Shown here: positions 1 to 3,313 of the stretch, piece by piece
Position numbering within the stretch: position 1 is the stretch's first letter
Layout: every line of letters begins with the position of its first letter
From: CP2-2F sp034436235
GTDB lineage: Bacteria > Chloroflexota > Anaerolineae > Aggregatilineales > UBA2796
Assembly (NCBI GenBank): GCA_034436235.1
Contig: DAOTWB010000009.1
Span: 1-6,259 of the forward strand
Direction of reading: 5' to 3'
DNA length: 6,259 bases
The notes under the pieces: model-generated
What the model was told of the DNA's origin: nothing
Seen by the model: the letters and a program-made list of their open reading frames with translations, nothing else
The model's database searches: none
Program-made: the position numbers and the translations under genes

Positions 1-160
1 CATCGGCGAGATCGAAGTAGTTCACGCCATGTTCGTAAGCGTACTCAACGACACGCCGCGCTTCATCTTCGGCGACCTTGCCTTCGCCGTAGTTGATCCA
101 GCCGCCTAAGCTGAGCGCGCTGACCTTCATGCCTGCAGCGCCTAACCTTCTGTACTGCAT
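1..160 (-). CDS. Aldo/keto reductase, N-terminal 53 codons only (cut by window edge)
   Basis: The leftward frame starting at the ATG complementary to 158-160 reads MQYRRLGAAGMKVSALSLGG, then a WINYGEG segment, and ends at NYFDLAD at the window edge. The MxYRxLGxxGxxVSxLxLGxW opening followed by a GVNYFDxAD strand is the start of the NADPH-dependent aldo/keto reductase (alpha/beta)8 barrel, most like the Kv-beta/general-stress-protein branch. Asp50 in FDLAD occupies the place of the catalytic tetrad Asp; the Tyr, Lys and His lie outside the window. The family normally has about 310-330 residues, so only a sixth is present. An AGGAG site 8 nt upstream supports this start. A cytosolic carbonyl/aldehyde reductase is expected, but the substrate cannot be told. 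No functional link to the rightward operon is evident. Confidence 0.93.
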   Translation of the reverse strand, partial: MQYRRLGAAGMKVSALSLGGWINYGEGKVAEDEARRVVEYAYEHGVNYFDLAD

Positions 161-168
161 TGCACATA

Positions 169-173
169 CTCCT
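169..173 (-). promoter_or_regulatory. Ribosome binding site of the aldo/keto reductase
   Basis: On the minus strand AGGAG lies 8 nt before the ATG at 160. It fixes the start; the internal Met11 codon has no comparable site. Confidence 0.7.
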
Positions 174-200
174 GAATGCATTGGAAATGTCCTGCGCTCA

Positions 201-206
201 ATTATA
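201..206 (-). promoter_or_regulatory. Probable -10 box (TATAAT) of the aldo/keto reductase
   Basis: An exact TATAAT lies on the minus strand in the 77-nt gap between the two leftward genes, about 40 nt before the reductase start, which implies a leader of roughly 34 nt. The -35 position 17 nt further upstream (224-229) reads TGCCTT, a poor match to TTGACA. The box stands out in very GC-rich sequence. The rest of 161-237 shows only a weak GCGGC/GCCGC stem with an 11-nt loop and no T-tract. Confidence 0.45.
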
Positions 207-230
207 CTCGCAGGCGGCGCAGAAAGGCAG

Positions 231-247
231 CCGCGCGTCACGCGCCG
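231..247. repeat. 17-bp sequence also found at 811-827, with perfect 6-1-6 palindrome core
   Basis: CCGCGCGTCACGCGCCG occurs identically here and at 811-827 in gene A. Its core GCGCGT-C-ACGCGC is an inverted repeat around a single base. Here the core contains the stop codon of the leftward CxxC gene; at 811-827 it encodes PRVTR. Whether it is a dispersed genomic motif or a product of the strong GCGC bias cannot be decided from one window. Confidence 0.35.
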
Positions 248-564
248 TTTTGTGCGGCAAAATAACTTTGAATCTCGGTCAGCGCCTGTTGATACTGCGC
301 CAGCAGCTCATCATCACTGCCCTTGAAGCGGCGCAAGGTCTGCAGCGCACAAGTGGCGCAGCCGCGCATGGCGCGAAAGCTATCGGTCTCGCACGAGAGA
401 CAGCCGTTCAGGCGAATCATGAGCAGCATCAGCGCCAATGTGCGCGGATCGTCCTCAGCGGCATCCACAAGGCTGTTGATCAGCGTGCGCCACGTCTCGC
501 CGCGCACTTGGCGCAAGAGCGGAATGACGTGGTATGGGAACAGCAGCTCGTTTCGGGTGTACAT
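238..564 (-). CDS. Conserved hypothetical protein, 108 aa, with CxxC-x10-CxxC motif
   Basis: Complete small protein beginning MYTRNELLFPYHVIPLLRQV. It is mostly helical by composition, with no signal peptide and no convincing membrane segment; the LALMLLMIRL stretch is short and leads directly into the cysteine region. Four cysteines form two pairs, C55-x2-C58 and C69-x2-C72, separated by ten residues and embedded in NGCLSCETD and MRGCATCALQ. This could hold zinc or an iron-sulfur cluster, or be redox active. A charged segment (LRRFKGSDDELL) and a helical tail follow. I do not know its function; the overall pattern resembles small conserved Chloroflexota proteins, from memory only. An excellent GGAGG site 8 nt upstream and an extended -10 box confirm the start. 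It is transcribed away from the CHAT operon, so co-function is not implied. Confidence 0.85.
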   Translation of the reverse strand: MYTRNELLFPYHVIPLLRQVRGETWRTLINSLVDAAEDDPRTLALMLLMIRLNGCLSCETDSFRAMRGCATCALQTLRRFKGSDDELLAQYQQALTEIQSYFAAQNGA

Positions 565-572
565 TGAGTCAC

Positions 573-577
573 CCTCC
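573..577 (-). promoter_or_regulatory. Ribosome binding site of the CxxC protein
   Basis: Minus-strand GGAGG within TGAGGAGGGTGA, 8 nt before the ATG at 564. It is close to the full anti-Shine-Dalgarno complement, which suggests efficient translation. Confidence 0.8.
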
Positions 578-599
578 TCAACTCAATTGCCCTGTGCGC

Positions 600-605
600 A
601 TTATA
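600..605 (-). promoter_or_regulatory. Extended -10 promoter (TGc-TATAAT) of the CxxC protein
   Basis: Minus-strand TATAAT is directly preceded by TGC, giving an extended -10 element about 35 nt before the ATG at 564, so the leader would be near 29 nt. The -35 region 17-18 nt upstream (about 623-629) has no good TTGACA match, as is common for extended -10 promoters. It sits in the 129-nt divergent spacer 565-693. Confidence 0.5.
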
Positions 606-622
606 GCACGCGCGCTAAGCAC

Positions 623-651
623 TTGCCTTCCTGCCTGAATCGCTGTACGCT
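623..651 (+). promoter_or_regulatory. Weak candidate promoter of the rightward operon
   Basis: TTGCCT (623-628) and TACGCT (646-651), separated by 17 nt, are the best plus-strand -35/-10 pair I can find in the divergent spacer before the start at 694. The -10 matches only three of six consensus positions. No clear TATAAT serves the operon, so it may be weakly expressed, activator-dependent or read by another sigma factor. Confidence 0.2.
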
Positions 652-680
652 AAGGCGTGCCTGCCATTTTCACAACCTGT

Positions 681-684
681 GGAG
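681..684 (+). promoter_or_regulatory. Ribosome binding site that decides the start of gene A
   Basis: GGAG lies 9 nt before the ATG at 694. An in-frame GTG at 679 would make the protein five residues longer, but it overlaps this site and has no Shine-Dalgarno sequence upstream, so 694 is preferred. Confidence 0.55.
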
Positions 685-693
685 CAATGCGCC

Positions 694-1635
694 ATGACCG
701 AGAGTGAGCGTCTAGTGGATTTTGCATTTGATTTCGGCGGTGCCAGCCGTGAGGAACTCATGGCGGAAGTGCGCGAGAACGTGATCGGCTTGGCGCGCGA
801 GCTGAGCCAACCGCGCGTCACGCGCCGCATGGAGACAGAGCGCGCTGACACGACAGACGCGCTGAGCGAGCCGCGCGTCATGCGCAGCATAGAGAGCGCG
901 GAGAGCGCCGCTGAGCGGCTTTTGGCAGAGCTGAACGAGCAGAAGGCATTCTTCAGCCGTCAGCCGGAATTCCTCAAGCTGGAAGAGGCGCATTTCGCCG
1001 AGCAGAACCTGCCCGTGCCATCGCTTTTCAAGCGCCTGAGCGATCGCTTCAATTTCTATTGGCTATACCTGCCGATCGGCTATCAGGCGCGCCCGAACAT
1101 GCCTTTTGTGCGCGTGGAATGCGCCGTCGAGTTCAATCCGGACGCGCCCGACGATCAGCGCCCGATCAGCGCTTTGATCCTGCCCGATAAAAAGTTCGTG
1201 AACATCCTACAGAGCAATGCAGAGGCGATTGTGCGCTTGGGCAGCAACTTTGAGTTCGAAGCGCACGTGCCGAGTCTGAGCGGCAGCGCTGCGCTTGGCA
1301 CGGATGTCGGCGTGCGCGTCGGCCCGTTCAACTATCGCCTTGTGCGCGCGCAGATCGAGCATAGCGGCGAGAAGACGCACAAGGTCTTCTGGCGCGTCAG
1401 CGGCGCGGATTTCTTCCGCGAGCGCGTGCCGCAGTTCGCGGTTGTGTTGCAAGTGCCGCGTCACGTGACTGCGCTGAAGGTCGCGGCGGCGATGCAGGCG
1501 TATTCCGCGTTCAATTTCGCCGCGGCAGGGCTGGGCGAGATCATCGCCTATCTCGGGCAGCGGCTCGCCAATTTCTTGCGGGCAGGCGCGCCTGTGCGCG
1601 ATTTGAGAGCGTATGACCTTTCAGCGCAGCTCTGA
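694..1635 (+). CDS. Unrecognised 313-aa protein, first gene of the CHAT operon (gene A)
   Basis: I do not recognise this family. No signal peptide or clear membrane helix is visible, so it is probably cytosolic. Residues 1-100 are charged and helical; within them a 20-residue unit occurs twice, with LSQPRVTRRME at 37-47 and LSEPRVMRSIE at 57-67. Residues 105-260 look beta-rich, with alternating hydrophobics and the marked segments FYWLYLPIGY (121-130), GVRVGPFNYRLVRAQIEHSG (206-225) and KVFWRVSG (230-237), followed by VVLQVPRHV. The C-terminus (260-300) is an alanine-rich, rather hydrophobic helical segment. It sits 11 nt upstream of the CHAT protease gene, so co-transcription is likely. It may be the protease's substrate, regulator or ligand sensor; a pore-forming effector is conceivable, but no gasdermin signature is visible. 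The start is chosen at ATG 694 rather than GTG 679 because of the GGAG spacing. Confidence 0.85.
   Translation: MTESERLVDFAFDFGGASREELMAEVRENVIGLARELSQPRVTRRMETERADTTDALSEPRVMRSIESAESAAERLLAELNEQKAFFSRQPEFLKLEEAHFAEQNLPVPSLFKRLSDRFNFYWLYLPIGYQARPNMPFVRVECAVEFNPDAPDDQRPISALILPDKKFVNILQSNAEAIVRLGSNFEFEAHVPSLSGSAALGTDVGVRVGPFNYRLVRAQIEHSGEKTHKVFWRVSGADFFRERVPQFAVVLQVPRHVTALKVAAAMQAYSAFNFAAAGLGEIIAYLGQRLANFLRAGAPVRDLRAYDLSAQL
799..894 (+). repeat. Two-copy 60-bp-period repeat inside gene A
   Basis: Segments 799-834 and 859-894 are in phase, start 60 bp apart and match at about 29 of 36 bases. They encode LSQPRVTRRME and LSEPRVMRSIE. The similarity is stronger in the protein than expected from codon bias alone, which points to an ancient duplicated helical or linear motif. 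Confidence 0.6.
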
Positions 1636-1646
1636 TATGGCGAGCT

Positions 1647-3002
1647 ATGAGCGCTGAGCTGATCATCGCCGTCGAGAACGATGGACGCAGCCTTCAGGCG
1701 CGCCATGCCGATGGCAGGACGGCGCGCGGCGTCCTGCGCGGCTTCGATCATGATAGCTTGACGCGGCGCACGATCCGCCTATTCGAGCGCTGGATGCGCG
1801 CGAATAAATTCAGCGACTCAAAAGAGATCGCCATCTTCGGTCAGCATCTCTATCAGCTGCTCTTCGATGCCGAGATCGAGCGGCTCTTCGAAGAAGCGCT
1901 GCGCCAAGCGCAGGCGGACGGCGAGCGCTTGCGCCTACAGCTCAGTTTTGAGGCAGGCGCGGCTGAGCTTGCCAATTTGCCGTGGGAATTTTTGCACTAT
2001 CCACGCGAGAATTGCTTCTTGTGCAGCCGCACGGATATCGTCCTCTCGCGCTTCATGCCGCGCCATGCGCGCAAGCCGTTGCGCACTGAAGGCGCGCTGC
2101 GGCTGCTGGTCGCTGTCTCCAAGCCGAGCGACCTCGGACCAGTGCTAGAGCCGCGCGTGATCGAGTCCATTCAGCGGCTCTCAGAGGCGTATCCTGTGCA
2201 GGTGGACGTGCTGCGTGAGACGACGGTCGCCGCTTTCACAGAGCGCATGCGGACGTTCAAGCCGCATGTGCTACATTTCATCGGTCATGGCAATTTCAAC
2301 GTCGAGACGAGCAGTGGCGAGGTCGCGTTGCTCAAGGCGGATGGGACAGCCGATTGGTGCAGCGATAGCGACTTCGCCGATTGGTGCGGTCTCTCAGAGC
2401 TGCCGCGCGTGGTCTTCCTACACTTGTGCGAAGGCGGACGCGCCGACCTGCGCGATAGCTTTGGCGGCTTAGCGCCGCGCCTTGTTCAGAAAGGCGTGCA
2501 AGCAGTGGTCGCCATGCAATATCCAATCACCAACATGGCTGCCATTGACTTCAGCCGAGTCTTCTATCAGGCGCTGGTGGAAGGCGAGCCGCTCGATTAC
2601 GCTGTTCAGCGCGGCAGGCAAGCGCTGACGGCTATGCGTCAGCACGCTGCGCGCACTTTCGGCACGCCGACTCTCTACTTGCACAGCGCTGACGGATTGA
2701 TTCAACCTGCCGATCGCGCTGCCGTGCGTCCGACTGACCAGCTGAGCAGCAATGCGCTCACGCCTGAAGACCTGCTGATCGGCGTGCGTCCGCACCTTGA
2801 GCGCATTGGCGACGGAAATTATCGGCGCGTCGTGCGCCAATTCGCTGTGCAGGTCGTTGAAAGACTTGAGTTGCTCAGACCTGAGCAATGGCTGGCGCAT
2901 TTGAAGCGCGAATGGCGCGTTCAATTCAATAGCGACGGCACGCCTGAGCAGCTCGATCTGCTGGAAGCGATGATGACCTTGATCAAGGAGCGCGGCGTAT
3001 GA
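1647..3002 (+). CDS. CHAT-domain caspase-like cysteine protease (gene B)
   Basis: A 451-residue protein with a CHAT (caspase HetF associated with TPRs) peptidase domain over about residues 95-350. The catalytic His is H214 in HFIGHGNF (210-217) and the catalytic Cys is C261 in FLHLCEGGRA (257-266), each after a hydrophobic beta-strand, as in clan CD proteases. Other CHAT hallmarks are LPWEFLH (111-117), GLAPRLVQKGVQAVVAMQYP (274-293) and FGTPTLYL near 338-345. Both dyad residues are present, so it should be active. Residues 1-95 form an N-terminal region with a helical part (RLFERWM to FEEALRQAQ), and 365-451 a separate helical C-terminal domain that may be a docking module. CHAT enzymes include the TPR-CHAT protease of type III-E CRISPR systems and proteases that activate bacterial gasdermins; neither a Cas gene nor a gasdermin is visible here. 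The gene starts 11 nt after gene A with a weak GGCGAG site and overlaps gene C by ATGA. Confidence 0.93.
   Translation: MSAELIIAVENDGRSLQARHADGRTARGVLRGFDHDSLTRRTIRLFERWMRANKFSDSKEIAIFGQHLYQLLFDAEIERLFEEALRQAQADGERLRLQLSFEAGAAELANLPWEFLHYPRENCFLCSRTDIVLSRFMPRHARKPLRTEGALRLLVAVSKPSDLGPVLEPRVIESIQRLSEAYPVQVDVLRETTVAAFTERMRTFKPHVLHFIGHGNFNVETSSGEVALLKADGTADWCSDSDFADWCGLSELPRVVFLHLCEGGRADLRDSFGGLAPRLVQKGVQAVVAMQYPITNMAAIDFSRVFYQALVEGEPLDYAVQRGRQALTAMRQHAARTFGTPTLYLHSADGLIQPADRAAVRPTDQLSSNALTPEDLLIGVRPHLERIGDGNYRRVVRQFAVQVVERLELLRPEQWLAHLKREWRVQFNSDGTPEQLDLLEAMMTLIKERGV
2985..2990 (+). promoter_or_regulatory. Strong ribosome binding site of gene C
   Basis: AAGGAG, inside the 3' end of the CHAT gene, is 8 nt before the ATG at 2999. 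With the ATGA stop/start overlap it indicates translational coupling and a defined ratio of genes B and C. Confidence 0.75.
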
Positions 3003-3313
3003 AGCTCTACCTGAGTTTTGCGCCTGAAGACGCGCTCTACGCGCAAGTGGTGCGCGCGGCGCTGAGCGGCTACAGGCTGCTGAGCGGCGCGCTCGATCAG
3101 ATCGCCGCTTGCGATCAGTTCCTTGCGCTGATCACGCCGCGCTACGCTCAGAATCTGGCGTGCAGCGCTGAGCGGCGCGCTGCGCAAACGCACGGCGTGC
3201 CGATCATCGCTTTGGTCATCGAGCATAGCGACCTGCCGACTGAATTAGCGGACGCGCCACAACGCGCGCTTGAGCCGCTTTGGCAGGCTTTCCTCAAACA
3301 GTTCCGCGCGGCG
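2999..3313 (+). other. Short TIR-like domain at the N-terminus of gene C
   Basis: The order of a hydrophobic strand plus SFAPED, a helix, a CDQFLALITPRY strand (box-1 to sensor-strand pattern), a C-x2-E helix and a VPIIALVI strand fits TIR. The segment between helix A and the DQFLALI strand is very short (about 20 residues), so the usual box-2 WxD/GD loop is missing. Glu58 aligns with the NADase Glu by the WCxxE pattern (here ACSAE). Enzymatic activity is uncertain given the missing loop. Confidence 0.6.

Noticed and set aside
211..237. GCGGC/GCCGC stem after the CxxC gene as an intrinsic terminator
   Set aside because: The stem is only 5 bp with an 11-nt loop and has no T-tract on the minus strand.
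160..567. Plus-strand 135-codon open frame opposite the CxxC protein
   Set aside because: It is antisense to a gene with a clear RBS, promoter and patterned cysteines; its own start has no RBS and the product has no recognisable features.
679..693. GTG start for gene A, five codons upstream
   Set aside because: No Shine-Dalgarno sequence precedes it, and the GGAG that serves ATG 694 would lie inside the coding region.
694..1635. Gene A as a bacterial gasdermin
   Set aside because: The operon context (CHAT protease) makes it tempting, but I see no gasdermin-like N-terminal motif, and the length and charged repeat-bearing N-terminus do not fit the usual 250-280-residue family.
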